From: Pseudomonadota bacterium
GTDB taxonomy: Bacteria; Pseudomonadota; Gammaproteobacteria; Steroidobacterales; Steroidobacteraceae
Assembly: GCA_023417315.1 (NCBI GenBank)
Contig: JAEZFW010000049.1
Coordinates: forward strand, 1 to 64,000
Direction of reading: 5' to 3'
Length of the DNA: 64,000 bases
How positions within the stretch are numbered: position 1 is the first letter of the stretch; each line of letters begins with the position of its first letter. The notes beneath the pieces were generated by a model. The model had not been told where the DNA came from. It made no database searches and saw only the letters and a program-made list of their open reading frames with translations. Positions 7,348-15,936 of the stretch are shown here, in pieces. Position numbers and translations under genes: made by a program.

Positions 7348-9246
7348 ATGCTCCAAAACATACGCGACAAGATCACCGGCTGGATCGCATGGATCTTCCT
7401 CGCCGTTATCGCGATCGTGTTCATTTTCTGGGGCATCGACTTCGGGTCCAGCGCGGTGACATACGCCGCCAAAGTGGACGGCGAACGAATCTCCGCCCAA
7501 GAAGTTCGGCGTGCATGGCAGATGCAGCAGTCGCGTCTGCAACAGATGATGCGAGGAGAGCTTCCAGAAGAGCTCGTCAAGTCGCAACAGAGTGCGATTT
7601 TGGATCAGTTCGTCCGTCAGTCCCTGCTCGAGCAACGAGCCGAGGATCTCGGTTATCGGGTCTCTGACGCGGCGCTCGCACAGCGTGTCATGGAGATGCC
7701 TGAGTTTCAGGTCGACGGCAAGTTCTCTAAAGATCGCTACAACGCGCTGATCCGTGGCAGCGGCATGAGCGAGGCGCAGTTCGAAGCCGACCTCAAGACT
7801 GAGACGCTCATCCGCCAGGTGCAGACCGGAATCGTCGATTCGGCATTCGCGATGCCGTATGAGCTGGATCGCCGCTTTGCTTTAGAGAAGCAGCAGCGTG
7901 AGGTCGACTACGCGCTCATCGTCGCCAAAGATTTCATGGATCAGATCACGGTGACCGACGAGCAGATCCAGAAGTGGTACGAAGAACATCAGTCGGAGTA
8001 CATGCTCCCCGAGAAGGTCGATCTGCAGTATCTCGAGCTCACGCGCGACCGCGCGGCGAGTGCGGTCGAGGTCACCGAGCAGGGTTTGCGCGAGCACTAC
8101 GAGCAGGTGAAAGAAAAGTATCAGACGCAAGAACGCCGTCGAGCGAAGCACATCCTGATCACGAGCGGTGACGGGCTCGATGAAGCGGGAGCTGAGAAGA
8201 AGGCCGCGGACTTACTGGCAAAAGCGAAGGGTGGGGCGGATTTCGCACAGCTTGCGAAAGAAAACTCGAAGGATCCTGGCTCGGCCGCGCAGGGCGGAGA
8301 CTTGGGTTGGGCCGAGCGAGGCATGTTCGTGGGTCCCTTCGAGGAAGCACTCTTCAGCATGACGCCGGGAGAAGTGCGCGGACCCGTGAAGACACAATTC
8401 GGGTATCACGTCATAAAGCTCGAGGAGATCGAGGCAGGACATCTTCGCTCATTCGAGGAAGTGAGAGACGAGCTCGAAGCGGAATATCGCAAGGAGCGAT
8501 CGGACTCGCTGTTCTATGAGCAAACACAGAAGCTCGGAGATCTTTCCTTCGAAAGTCTGACGGAGCTCGAGTCCGTTGCTAAGGCGTTGGACTTGCCACT
8601 GCAGACTGTCACCGACTTCACGCGCGAGGGCGGCGCCGGTCTACCGCCGAACCCGCAGATCGTGGAGGCTGCGTTCAGCGAAGACGTGCTCGAACGTGGG
8701 CAGAACAGCCCCTTGATCGAGGTCGATGAGGGCACAGCGATGGTGCTGCGTGTGACGCGGCATGTGCCTGCGGAACCCCGTCCGCTTTCGGAAGTGCGCG
8801 AGCAGATCGTGTCTAGCATCAAGACACAAGCAGCGCGGGATGCCGCGACAGCAAAAGGTCAGGAAGCACTCGCACGCTTGGAGAAGGGCGAATCGTGGAG
8901 CGACGTGATGGCGGCCGTGGGCCTCTCAGCCGTCGGCAGCCGCTTCGTCAACCGTCAGGACAACGTCGCGCCACCCGCTGTCGTGCAGGCGGCATTCGAT
9001 GTGAACACGAGCGCAATCGCGCCCGAACAACCACACCATGGCGGCACATCGACCGCTGACGGCAACTACGCCGTGTTTGCCGTGACGCAAGTGCGCAATG
9101 CAGATCCCGCAGTTGAAACGCCGGATGCGAAGACATCGCGCATGAATCTCGTGCAGCGACAAATCGGCAACGAAGAGTTCGCGGCCTACGTTGAACAGGC
9201 GGAGGCCAATGCGGACATCGTCAAGAACGAGCGAGTCTTTGACTAG
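7348..9246 (+). CDS. ppiD: PpiD-type periplasmic folding factor (SurA_N and parvulin domains)
   Basis: PpiD is an inner-membrane-anchored periplasmic chaperone acting on polypeptides leaving the Sec translocon. The 632 residues match the family. A single membrane helix lies at about 12-34 (WIAWIFLAVIAIVFIFWGID), then a SurA_N-like chaperone region, then one parvulin domain at about 265-365 marked by AKHIL and FGYHVIKLE. The remaining C-terminal part is helical. The start follows a heptamer arm with no Shine-Dalgarno sequence. Its position after hupB and the tRNA pair is the conserved one. Confidence 0.94.
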   Translation: MLQNIRDKITGWIAWIFLAVIAIVFIFWGIDFGSSAVTYAAKVDGERISAQEVRRAWQMQQSRLQQMMRGELPEELVKSQQSAILDQFVRQSLLEQRAEDLGYRVSDAALAQRVMEMPEFQVDGKFSKDRYNALIRGSGMSEAQFEADLKTETLIRQVQTGIVDSAFAMPYELDRRFALEKQQREVDYALIVAKDFMDQITVTDEQIQKWYEEHQSEYMLPEKVDLQYLELTRDRAASAVEVTEQGLREHYEQVKEKYQTQERRRAKHILITSGDGLDEAGAEKKAADLLAKAKGGADFAQLAKENSKDPGSAAQGGDLGWAERGMFVGPFEEALFSMTPGEVRGPVKTQFGYHVIKLEEIEAGHLRSFEEVRDELEAEYRKERSDSLFYEQTQKLGDLSFESLTELESVAKALDLPLQTVTDFTREGGAGLPPNPQIVEAAFSEDVLERGQNSPLIEVDEGTAMVLRVTRHVPAEPRPLSEVREQIVSSIKTQAARDAATAKGQEALARLEKGESWSDVMAAVGLSAVGSRFVNRQDNVAPPAVVQAAFDVNTSAIAPEQPHHGGTSTADGNYAVFAVTQVRNADPAVETPDAKTSRMNLVQRQIGNEEFAAYVEQAEANADIVKNERVFD

Positions 9247-9248
9247 AA

Positions 9249-9269
9249 GCGGTTAGCGGTTAGCTGAGA
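9249..9269. repeat. Heptamer array after the ppiD stop (single arm)
   Basis: GCGGTTA occurs twice (9249-9255, 9256-9262), followed by a diverged unit. It begins two bases after the ppiD stop codon. No inverse arm is visible before the end of the convergent fabI gene. Confidence 0.6.
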
Positions 9270-9289
9270 AGCGCAGAGCGCTGTTGTTT

Positions 9290-9345
9290 ACCTCTCCCCT
9301 TGCGGGAGAGGTCGCTAGCGAAGCGGCGGGTGAGGGGACGCGCGG
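9290..9345. repeat. Extragenic palindrome between convergent ppiD and fabI
   Basis: ACCTCTCCC and GGGAGAGGT form a strong hairpin around 9290-9313, followed by GTCGCTAGCGAAG and a second GGTGAGGGG segment. This looks like a dispersed extragenic palindromic element and may serve as a bidirectional transcription stop for the two convergent genes. Confidence 0.55.
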
Positions 9346-9351
9346 TTCGCG

Positions 9352-10140
9352 CTAGCCCTCTTCGCCAAAGGCCATGCCGACCGTGCTGTAGCCAGCATCC
9401 ACGTAAATCACTTCCCCTGTGATGCCCGAGGCGAGATCGGAGCACAAGAACGCGGCGGTGTTGCCGACGTCTTCGATCGTGACATTTCGGCGCAGCGGCG
9501 CGATAGACGCGACGTGAGAGAGCATCTTACGAAAGCCGCCAATACCGGCTGCCGCAAGCGTCTTGATCGGACCTGCGGAAATGGCGTTCACTCGGATGCC
9601 CTGCGGTCCCAGATCCGCCGCTAGGAAGCGCACGCTTGCCTCTAAGCTCGCTTTGGCGAGCCCCATCACGTTGTAGCTCGGCAGCGAACGCACCGCGCCG
9701 AGGTACGTCAATGTTACGAATGCTCCCGCGCGGCCCTGCATCATCGGTTGGGCTGCTTTGGCGATCGCGGTGAGGCTGTAGCTCGAAATGTCATGCGCGA
9801 TGCGGAAGTTGTCTCGCGTGGTCGATTCGACAAAGCCGCCGCGAATGGCATCAGACGGCGCGAAAGCAACTGCGTGCACGACGATGTCTATGCCGTCCCA
9901 AGCGCCCTTAAGGCCTGCGAACGCGCGCTCGATACTCTCATCGCTCGCGACATCCATCTCGAACGCGAGCTTCGAGCCAAATTCCTGCGCCATCGCTTCG
10001 ACGCGATCTTTGAAGCGCTCTTGGTAAGTGAACGCCAACTCTGCACCTTCGCGCCGCATTGCAGATGCGATGCCGTAGGCGATCGAACGTTCCGTGGCCA
10101 AGCCGACGATCAGTGCGCGTTTACCCGCGAGGAAACCCAT
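9352..10140 (-). CDS. fabI: Enoyl-[acyl-carrier-protein] reductase (NADH)
   Basis: FabI performs the last reduction of each fatty-acid elongation cycle. The 262 residues match the family. Tyr146, Tyr156 and Lys163 fall at the same numbers as the catalytic residues of E. coli FabI, and the glycine-rich nucleotide-binding turn is near 13-20 (GLATERSI, the FabI-specific form). A GGAG motif eight bases before the ATG supports the start. It is convergent with ppiD. The triclosan-type active-site architecture is standard; nothing suggests FabL or FabV. Confidence 0.97.
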   Translation of the reverse strand: MGFLAGKRALIVGLATERSIAYGIASAMRREGAELAFTYQERFKDRVEAMAQEFGSKLAFEMDVASDESIERAFAGLKGAWDGIDIVVHAVAFAPSDAIRGGFVESTTRDNFRIAHDISSYSLTAIAKAAQPMMQGRAGAFVTLTYLGAVRSLPSYNVMGLAKASLEASVRFLAADLGPQGIRVNAISAGPIKTLAAAGIGGFRKMLSHVASIAPLRRNVTIEDVGNTAAFLCSDLASGITGEVIYVDAGYSTVGMAFGEEG

Positions 10141-10217
10141 GAGGACACTCCGCTTACCGTGTGGAGAACGGCGCGTAGTGTAGCGGAGTGGGACGTGAGT
10201 AGGGGCTACTCACCAGA

Positions 10218-10348
10218 AGTTGTTAGTGTTCAGTGGTTACTAAGAGGAGCTTCGCTGACCGGAACACGACGCTTCGAGCAAAAGTCAGGGTAGCGCAAGC
10301 GATCAGCGGCTTGTTCTAACGACTAACCACGAACCTAACCACTAACCA
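10218..10348. repeat. Inverted pair of heptamer arrays, mltD-fabI spacer
   Basis: Units of the type AGTGGTT occupy 10218-10238. Units CTAACGA and CTAACCA (three copies, with a 5-base interruption) occupy 10316-10348. CTAACCA is the reverse complement of TGGTTAG, a circular permutation of AGTGGTT. On the minus strand the 10348 end lies nine bases after the mltD stop codon, repeating the stop-codon-adjacent placement seen on the plus strand. The 10218 end is 78 bases upstream of fabI. Confidence 0.78.
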
Positions 10349-10357
10349 CTTTTCAGC

Positions 10358-12031
10358 TCAGATTCCCGCCCTGCGATCATCCACGTACATGACGAGGCGC
10401 TGGCCGGGTTTGATGACGCTGCGCGTCGTCAGATCGTTCCAGCCGAGCAGATCGTTCAAGCGAACGCGGAAGCGACTCGCGATACGCGAGAGCGTGTCAC
10501 CCGAGCGCACGACGTACGTGACCGATTGAGCGACACTGCTCGGGTCCGCCGAGGCGAGACGAGGGGTCCCAGGAATCGCGAGCACTTGGCCGACGGCCAA
10601 GGTGCTGTTGCGCGAGATGCCGTTGATGTTCGCGAGACGATCCATCGTCGTGCCGTGACTCTTTGCGATGCTCCATAGAGTCTCGCCACGACGCACGACG
10701 TGACGATTGGCCTTGGAGCGAGGCGCCCGTGCAACCGGCGCGTCATCGGTCGCGAGCGCCGCGTGCGTCGCGGCGTCGCCAGACCGCGGTGCTGCAGCGA
10801 TCAAGAGATCTTGGCCGGGATGAATGATGGAACCGCGAATCTTGTTTGCCGAGCGCAAGGCCGTCACTGAGACGCCGTATTTGTCCGCAATTCCACCGAG
10901 TGTGTCGCCTTTACGAACGCGGTGATAGACGACGCGCACACGCTCTTCCGGCGGCAGCGCAACGACCGCCTCGCTGAAACGCTCCGCGCTCGCAACGGGA
11001 ACCAGCAAGTAGTGGGGACCATCCGGGTCCGTCACCCAATGGTTGAACGCCGGGTTCAGCGCGAGCAACTCTTCCTTCGGCAGTCCGGCAAGCTCAGCAG
11101 CGACGTTGAGATCGATCTGACCTGAAACGTCGACCTTCGCGAAGAAGGGTTCATTGGCAATCGGCGAGAACGCAAGACCGTGTGCCGTAGGATCCGCGAC
11201 GATGCGGCGCAGCCCTAGCAGTTTCGGGACGTACGCGCGCGTCTCGCGCGGGAGCTTCAAGCTGAAGAAATCCGTCGGCTTGCCTGCTTCCAGGTTGCGA
11301 CGAATCGCACGGGCGACGTTTGCCTCCCCCGTGTTATAGGCCGCGACCGCGAGTAACCAATCGCCGTTGAACTCATTCGCGAGAAATTCGAGATAGTCGA
11401 GCGCGGCGGTCGTTGCGGCGAGCACATCGCGGCGGCCGTCGTAGTACCAGTTCTGCTTCAGCCCGTAGCGCCGACCCGTGCCCGGAATGAACTGCCACAA
11501 TCCCGAGGCGCGCGCGCGCGAGTAAGCGACCGGATTGAAAGCGCTCTCGACGACCGGAAGCAGCGCCAGCTCCATGGGCATGTTGCGCGCTTCGATCTCA
11601 TTCACGATGTGGTAGAGGTAGCGCTCGCCGCGTTTGAACGTGCGGTCGAGATAGGCTGGATGCTTGGCATACCAGCTTTGTTCTTTGTCGACGGACGGAT
11701 GATCGACGTCTGCGAGAGTGAAGCCGTCGCGAATGCGTTCGAAAATGTCGCTTGGAGCGGGCAGAGAGGGCGGGTTCGCACCGAGCTCCCGCACGAGCGG
11801 CGGCTCGGATTCTGTGCGCTCGTCCAAGGTCTCAATGGCATCCTCGATCTGCGCCGGCCCCGATGTCCCAATGAGCGCCTCGTCGAGCTTGCCGACCAGC
11901 GCGGCGGCCTTTTCGCTGTCGAGCAGCGATTCTTCCACCTCTGGTGTGCTGGAGCAGCCCGCTACGAATGTTGCGAGCGCTATCAGGAGAGCTGCTGCGC
12001 CGCTTCTCACTGTGCCAAATTTCGTCATCAT
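10358..12031 (-). CDS. mltD: Membrane-bound lytic murein transglycosylase D with three LysM domains
   Basis: MltD cleaves peptidoglycan glycan strands with formation of anhydro-muramic ends. The 557-residue protein begins with a lipoprotein signal whose lipobox FVAGC puts the lipidated cysteine at 26. The transglycosylase domain carries catalytic Glu162 in LLPVVESAFNP and the family block ASGLWQFIPGTGR. Three C-terminal LysM peptidoglycan-binding repeats begin near VRKGDTL, VRRGETL and VRSGDTL. A purine-rich GAGGGGG site about eight bases before ATG ATG supports the start. Together with gloB, the methyltransferase, rnhA and dnaQ it keeps the order known in E. coli. Confidence 0.95.
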   Translation of the reverse strand: MMTKFGTVRSGAAALLIALATFVAGCSSTPEVEESLLDSEKAAALVGKLDEALIGTSGPAQIEDAIETLDERTESEPPLVRELGANPPSLPAPSDIFERIRDGFTLADVDHPSVDKEQSWYAKHPAYLDRTFKRGERYLYHIVNEIEARNMPMELALLPVVESAFNPVAYSRARASGLWQFIPGTGRRYGLKQNWYYDGRRDVLAATTAALDYLEFLANEFNGDWLLAVAAYNTGEANVARAIRRNLEAGKPTDFFSLKLPRETRAYVPKLLGLRRIVADPTAHGLAFSPIANEPFFAKVDVSGQIDLNVAAELAGLPKEELLALNPAFNHWVTDPDGPHYLLVPVASAERFSEAVVALPPEERVRVVYHRVRKGDTLGGIADKYGVSVTALRSANKIRGSIIHPGQDLLIAAAPRSGDAATHAALATDDAPVARAPRSKANRHVVRRGETLWSIAKSHGTTMDRLANINGISRNSTLAVGQVLAIPGTPRLASADPSSVAQSVTYVVRSGDTLSRIASRFRVRLNDLLGWNDLTTRSVIKPGQRLVMYVDDRRAGI

Positions 12032-12100
12032 CGACCGACCCCCTCACTACGCGCGGGCTTGGCCCGATGCGTCGGAAATTCCTACAACTGACGCCCGTCG

Positions 12101-12161
12101 GTCGGAAATCTATTCCGACTCCACGTCCCGCCAGCGAATCTGAGTCGGGACAAATCCCGAC
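12101..12161. repeat. Paired REP-like hairpins between gloB and mltD
   Basis: GTCGGAA at 12101-12107 pairs with TTCCGAC at 12113-12119. GTCGGGA at 12144-12150 pairs with TCCCGAC at 12155-12161. A related half site, GTCGGAAATTCC, lies near 12071. The two hairpins share stem sequence and look like copies of one small extragenic palindromic element. Confidence 0.65.
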
Positions 12162-12175
12162 CTACACTCTCAGCA

Positions 12176-12952
12176 TCAGCTCGTAAACCCGTCTTTCCAT
12201 TCGCGAATGACGGCGAAGACTTCAATGTGATTCTGTAACCCGCGGCGCGCCCTTGCTTCCGCGGCTTGTTTCACAGTCTGCCGATCACAACGCAGGAACG
12301 GATTCACATTCCTCTCGCGCCTCATGGTCGATGGCACCGTCGCCTCACCTCGTGTGCGACGCGCCCGACACTCATCGAGGTATTCAACGCATTGCCGGTT
12401 CTCAGGTTCGACTACGATTGCAAACTTGAGGTTATTTACCGTGTACTCGTGGCCGCAGTAAACCTGTGTCTCGTCGGGAAGGGCCGCCAATTTGGCAAGG
12501 GACCGGCTCATTTGTTCCGGTGTACCTTCGAACAGACGCCCGCAGCCGGCGCTAAACAAGGTATCTCCGCAAAACAGCGAACCGTGGCCCACGTATGCAA
12601 TATGTCCGACGGTGTGCCCGGGGACATCCAGCACGCTGAACTCCAGACCCAACGCCTCGAACGCAGCAGTGTCTCCCTCTCGCAACGGTTGGGCGGGTGG
12701 GGGCACTTTCTCGGCGGCGGGGCCAAACACAGGGACTTGGCGACTCCGCGTTAATGCTGCGACGCCGCCGACGTGATCGGCATGTCGATGCGTGAGCAGA
12801 ATGCCTGCGAGTTGCAGGCCACTGGCGAGTTCTTGCTCGACCGGGTGCGCGTCGCCTGGATCGACTGCTACCACTTGTCTCGCGTCCCGCGGCGAATGGA
12901 TGAGCCAGATGTAATTGTCTGCGAACGCTCGAACGGCCGAGACTTTCAGCAT
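12176..12952 (-). CDS. gloB: Hydroxyacylglutathione hydrolase (glyoxalase II)
   Basis: Glyoxalase II hydrolyses S-lactoylglutathione to lactate and glutathione, completing methylglyoxal detoxification. The 258 residues match the family. The dinuclear metal site is complete: THRHADH gives His55, His57, Asp59 and His60, with His113 in PGHTVGH, Asp130 in FCGD and His168 in YCGHEY. The C-terminal substrate-binding part is present. No clear Shine-Dalgarno sequence precedes the ATG. It is divergent from the next methyltransferase. Confidence 0.95.
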   Translation of the reverse strand: MLKVSAVRAFADNYIWLIHSPRDARQVVAVDPGDAHPVEQELASGLQLAGILLTHRHADHVGGVAALTRSRQVPVFGPAAEKVPPPAQPLREGDTAAFEALGLEFSVLDVPGHTVGHIAYVGHGSLFCGDTLFSAGCGRLFEGTPEQMSRSLAKLAALPDETQVYCGHEYTVNNLKFAIVVEPENRQCVEYLDECRARRTRGEATVPSTMRRERNVNPFLRCDRQTVKQAAEARARRGLQNHIEVFAVIREWKDGFTS

Positions 12953-13031
12953 TTCAATTCGATCCGGGGCTTACGAGTGCGATGTCTTATAACCCGGTGC
13001 GGAATGACACGGCAAGCGTACAGAGGGAAGG

Positions 13032-13176
13032 GGTTAGCGGTTAGCGGCTAGCGGTTCGTGCGGGGTGGAGACCTGAGCTTCAATGCGAGGGCAGCGTGAA
13101 GCGAGCAAGCAACTCTGACTAACCGCTAACCGCTTCTCGAGCGAAGACGTTAACGGCTACCCGCTAACCGCTTCTG
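13032..13176. repeat. Inverted heptamer arrays between gloB and the methyltransferase
   Basis: The left arm at 13032-13059 has GGTTAGC, GGTTAGC, GGCTAGC and GGTTCGT. Two right arms follow: 13117-13137 and 13149-13176, built on GCTAAC. The right arm is therefore duplicated. The last arm ends 18 bases before the methyltransferase start codon, and the first lies 79 bases upstream of gloB. Confidence 0.85.
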
Positions 13177-13194
13177 AAGCGTTATGCTTCCACC

Positions 13195-13941
13195 ATGGCA
13201 TCGTCCACGACATCCGAGCTGCATACCTGGTTGAGCACGCCGCTCGGCCAGCGTGTATACGCGCTCGAGCGTAAGCTCGCTGCGGAGTCGCTCGCGCAAG
13301 TTTTCGGATGGCAGCTGCTCCAGATCGGTGTGTGGGGTGGAGACGAGGGATTGATCGCGGAGGCACGCACCCAACGACGTTCAGTGTTGGCGTGGCGTGG
13401 CGAGCAAGCGGCTGAGAGCTCGAGCGTGATCCGATCGCGCACTGACTCACTCGCGATTCAGTCGGACTCGGTGGATGCAGTCGTGCTTCCGCACACACTC
13501 GAATACGAGCCTAATCCGCACGAGATCTTGCGGGAGGTCGAGCGCATTCTCTCAGGCGAAGGTCATCTGATCATCTTCGGGTTTCGGCCGCTCTCCAGTT
13601 GGGGCGTGCGCCACCTGTTTGCACGCGACGGCTTCCCGCCTGGCCTGGAGCGCATGATCGGCGAAGGTCGATTGAAGGACTGGTTGAAGTTGCTCGGGTT
13701 CGAGATGCTCGACGCACAACGCTACTTGTTCGCCTTACCGTGGTCTTCTTCCGCTCCGTCGTCGCACAGCTTCTTCGAAAGAAGCGGCCGACGGCTTTGG
13801 CCTTTGTTCGCTGGCGGGTATCTCCTGAAAGCTCGAAAGCGTGTTTACACGCTCACGCCCGTGCGGCCGCGCTGGAAGGCGCTGCGTCCGAAGGTGGTCG
13901 GTGGTCTGATCGAGCCGACGACCCGGGGAAGAAGCGGTTAG
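13195..13941 (+). CDS. Class I SAM-dependent methyltransferase, YafS-like
   Basis: This 248-residue protein resembles the methyltransferase encoded between gloB and rnhA in E. coli. The central part contains SVDAVVLPHTLEYEPNPHEILREVERIL, the strand 4 and helix region of class I methyltransferases. The glycine-rich motif I is weak (LLQIGVWGGDEGLI). The substrate is unknown. Its last two codons and stop (13933-13941) lie inside a heptamer array, so the C-terminal Ser-Gly is array-encoded. The start codon follows a right heptamer arm with no Shine-Dalgarno sequence. Confidence 0.85.
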   Translation: MASSTTSELHTWLSTPLGQRVYALERKLAAESLAQVFGWQLLQIGVWGGDEGLIAEARTQRRSVLAWRGEQAAESSSVIRSRTDSLAIQSDSVDAVVLPHTLEYEPNPHEILREVERILSGEGHLIIFGFRPLSSWGVRHLFARDGFPPGLERMIGEGRLKDWLKLLGFEMLDAQRYLFALPWSSSAPSSHSFFERSGRRLWPLFAGGYLLKARKRVYTLTPVRPRWKALRPKVVGGLIEPTTRGRSG

Positions 13942-14036
13942 CGGTTAGATCGGAACGATGCCTTGCGTGCGCGCAAGATAGGATCGACCGGCATCTCGCT
14001 GGCACAATGAACCGAACTCACCGCTAACCGCTTCGT
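13934..14036. repeat. Inverted heptamer pair, methyltransferase-rnhA spacer
   Basis: The left arm has GCGGTTA at 13934-13940 and 13941-13947 and overlaps the stop codon of the upstream gene. The right arm runs at about 14016-14036 and contains GCTAACC (14023-14029). The right arm ends 12 bases before the rnhA start. Confidence 0.75.
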
Positions 14037-14048
14037 CAACTGCCTATC

Positions 14049-14552
14049 GTGTCCGAAACGCCAACCTCCAGTACGCAACCTTCTGCTGCGCGAGCAGGTG
14101 CACGCGTGATCATCTACACGGATGGCGCGTGTCGCGGCAATCCGGGCCCGGGCGGGTGGGGCGCGGTGTTGATTGCAGGACAGCACGAGAAGGAATTGAA
14201 CGGTTCAGAGCCGCTCACCACGAATAATCGCATGGAGCTCACTGGTGCGATCCGTGCGCTCGCTGCGCTCAATCGCGCTTGCACGGTGTCGCTCTATACC
14301 GACTCGCAGTACGTGCGGAAGGGCATTCTCGAGTGGCTGCCGCAGTGGAAGCTGCGCGATTGGCGCACTGCCGATAAGAAGCCTGTGAAGAACATCGATC
14401 TGTGGCAAGCGCTCGAGCGGGAAATCGAGAGACATCGGATCGAGTGGCATTGGGTGAAGGGCCACGCCGGAAACCCCGGAAATGAGCGCGCGGATCGGCT
14501 CGCGAATGAGGCGATCGACCAAATGCTGGCCCAAGTGAACGGCGAACGGTGA
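14049..14552 (+). CDS. rnhA: Ribonuclease HI
   Basis: RNase HI cuts the RNA strand of RNA-DNA hybrids. From the GTG start it has 167 residues. The catalytic carboxylates are Asp25 in YTDGACRGNPGPGG, Glu63 in NNRMEL, Asp85 in YTDSQYV and Asp149 in NERADRLA, with the auxiliary His139 in VKGHAGN. The first 18 residues are a polar extension, so a later start is possible, but no Shine-Dalgarno sequence marks either. The last five residues, VNGER, and the stop are read from a heptamer array at 14535-14562. Confidence 0.95.
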   Translation: MSETPTSSTQPSAARAGARVIIYTDGACRGNPGPGGWGAVLIAGQHEKELNGSEPLTTNNRMELTGAIRALAALNRACTVSLYTDSQYVRKGILEWLPQWKLRDWRTADKKPVKNIDLWQALEREIERHRIEWHWVKGHAGNPGNERADRLANEAIDQMLAQVNGER

Positions 14553-14657
14553 CCGGCGGACGGTGAGAAACCGCGAACACCGGAGCAATGAGCGCTCGCC
14601 GGCGCTCGTACTCCACTCCCGATTCTGTACACTGTTCGCCGTTCACTGTTCGCCGAT
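14535..14657. repeat. Inverted heptamer pair, rnhA-wbpE spacer
   Basis: The left arm at 14535-14562 has GTGAACG, GCGAACG, GTGACCG and GCGGACG. The right arm at 14630-14657 has CACTGTT, CGCCGTT, CACTGTT and CGCCGAT. Both arms show the same alternation of a T and a C variant. The rnhA stop codon lies inside the left arm. The right arm ends nine bases before the next ATG. Confidence 0.88.
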
Positions 14658-14666
14658 CCACCGCTC

Positions 14667-15785
14667 ATGGACTTCATCGACCTAAAGACTCAGTACCAGC
14701 GCATTCGAGAATCGGTCAACGGACGGATTCAGCGTGTGCTCGATCATGGTCAGTACATCCTCGGCGGCGAGACAGTGGAGCTCGAGCAGAAGCTTGCTGA
14801 CTACGTCGGTGCGAAGCACTGCATCGCGGCTTCAAGCGGGACTGACACGCTGCTCATCGCACTGATGGCTTACGGCATCGGGCGCGGGGACGAGGTGATC
14901 ACCTCGCCATTCACATTCATCGCAACGGGCGAGATGATTCTGCTCGCGGGCGCGAAGCCCGTGTTCGTCGATATCGATCGCCGTACTTACAACATCGATC
15001 CGCTACTCATCGAGCGCGCAATCACGCCGCGCACGAAGGCCATCATGCCGGTGTCGCTGTATGGTCAATGCGCGGACTTCGATGCGATCAACGAGATCGC
15101 GCGTCGCCACAAGATCCCTGTCATCGAAGATGGCGCGCAGAGCTTCGGCGCTTCCTATCGACGTAGAAAATCGTGTGGGCTGAGCGAAGTCGGATCCACT
15201 TCCTTTTTCCCATCCAAGCCTCTCGGCGCATATGGGGATGGCGGGGCGCTGTTCACGAACGATGACGAGGTCGCGAAAGTGATGCGCGAAATTCGCGTGC
15301 ATGGCCAGGACCGTCGCTATCACCATCCACGCCTCGGCATCAATGGTCGCCTCGACACGGTGCAAGCAGCCGTGCTGCTCGCGAAGATGGAGATCTTCGA
15401 TGAAGAGGTTCAGGCGCGCAGCCGTATCGGCGCACGTTATAGCGAGTTGATCGAGGACGCCTTCAAGTCGAGTGAACGGCGCGTCACGACTCCATTTATC
15501 GCCCCTGACAGCACGAGCGTGTACGCTCAATACACGATCGAAGTCGAGAACAGAGAGACTATCGAGGCCGCTCTCAAAGCGCGCGGCATTCCGACCGCCG
15601 TGCACTATCCAGTGCCGCTCCACTTCCAACCGGTGTTCGCGGGGCTGGGCCAAGGACCTGGAAGTTTTCCGGTGAGCGAGGCCGCTGCGGCCAGAGTGCT
15701 GAGCTTGCCGATGCACCCCTATCTCAGCGAAGAGCAGCAAGTGGACGTAGTGAAAGCGCTCAAGGAAGCGGTGGGCAGTTCGTGA
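14667..15785 (+). CDS. wbpE: Sugar-nucleotide aminotransferase, DegT/DnrJ/EryC1/StrS family (WbpE-like)
   Basis: Family members transfer an amino group from glutamate to a keto sugar nucleotide with PLP. The 372 residues resemble Pseudomonas WbpE closely, including the N-terminal FIDLKTQYQRI, the run SLYGQCADFDAIN and the C-terminal LPMHPYLS. The PLP lysine is Lys184 in FFPSKPLGAYGDGG; Asp155 and Gln158 in EDGAQSFGAS complete the cofactor site. WbpE acts on UDP-3-keto-GlcNAcA. The TviB-like dehydrogenase nearby could supply the C6 oxidation, but no WbpB oxidase or WbpD acetyltransferase is visible here. The gene lies between rnhA and dnaQ, flanked by heptamer pairs on both sides. Confidence 0.88.
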   Translation: MDFIDLKTQYQRIRESVNGRIQRVLDHGQYILGGETVELEQKLADYVGAKHCIAASSGTDTLLIALMAYGIGRGDEVITSPFTFIATGEMILLAGAKPVFVDIDRRTYNIDPLLIERAITPRTKAIMPVSLYGQCADFDAINEIARRHKIPVIEDGAQSFGASYRRRKSCGLSEVGSTSFFPSKPLGAYGDGGALFTNDDEVAKVMREIRVHGQDRRYHHPRLGINGRLDTVQAAVLLAKMEIFDEEVQARSRIGARYSELIEDAFKSSERRVTTPFIAPDSTSVYAQYTIEVENRETIEAALKARGIPTAVHYPVPLHFQPVFAGLGQGPGSFPVSEAAAARVLSLPMHPYLSEEQQVDVVKALKEAVGSS

Positions 15786-15789
15786 GATG

Positions 15790-15927
15790 GCGATCGCGGA
15801 TAGGCGATAGGGGATAGTGAACAGGGCAGGGACACGGCTACAATCCGGTTGAATCGCTGGGCGGAGCGGACGAGGCCGAACAAGAACGCTTGAACGTCCA
15901 TCGCCTATCCGCTATCGCCTATCGACT
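15790..15927. repeat. Inverted heptamer pair, wbpE-dnaQ spacer
   Basis: The left arm at 15790-15817 has GCGATCG, CGGATAG, GCGATAG and GGGATAG, beginning four bases after the stop codon. The right arm at 15900-15927 has ATCGCCT, ATCCGCT, ATCGCCT and ATCGACT, ending nine bases before dnaQ. The interior holds TACAAT at 15839-15844, a possible -10 box. Confidence 0.87.
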
Positions 15928-15936
15928 TCTATTCTG

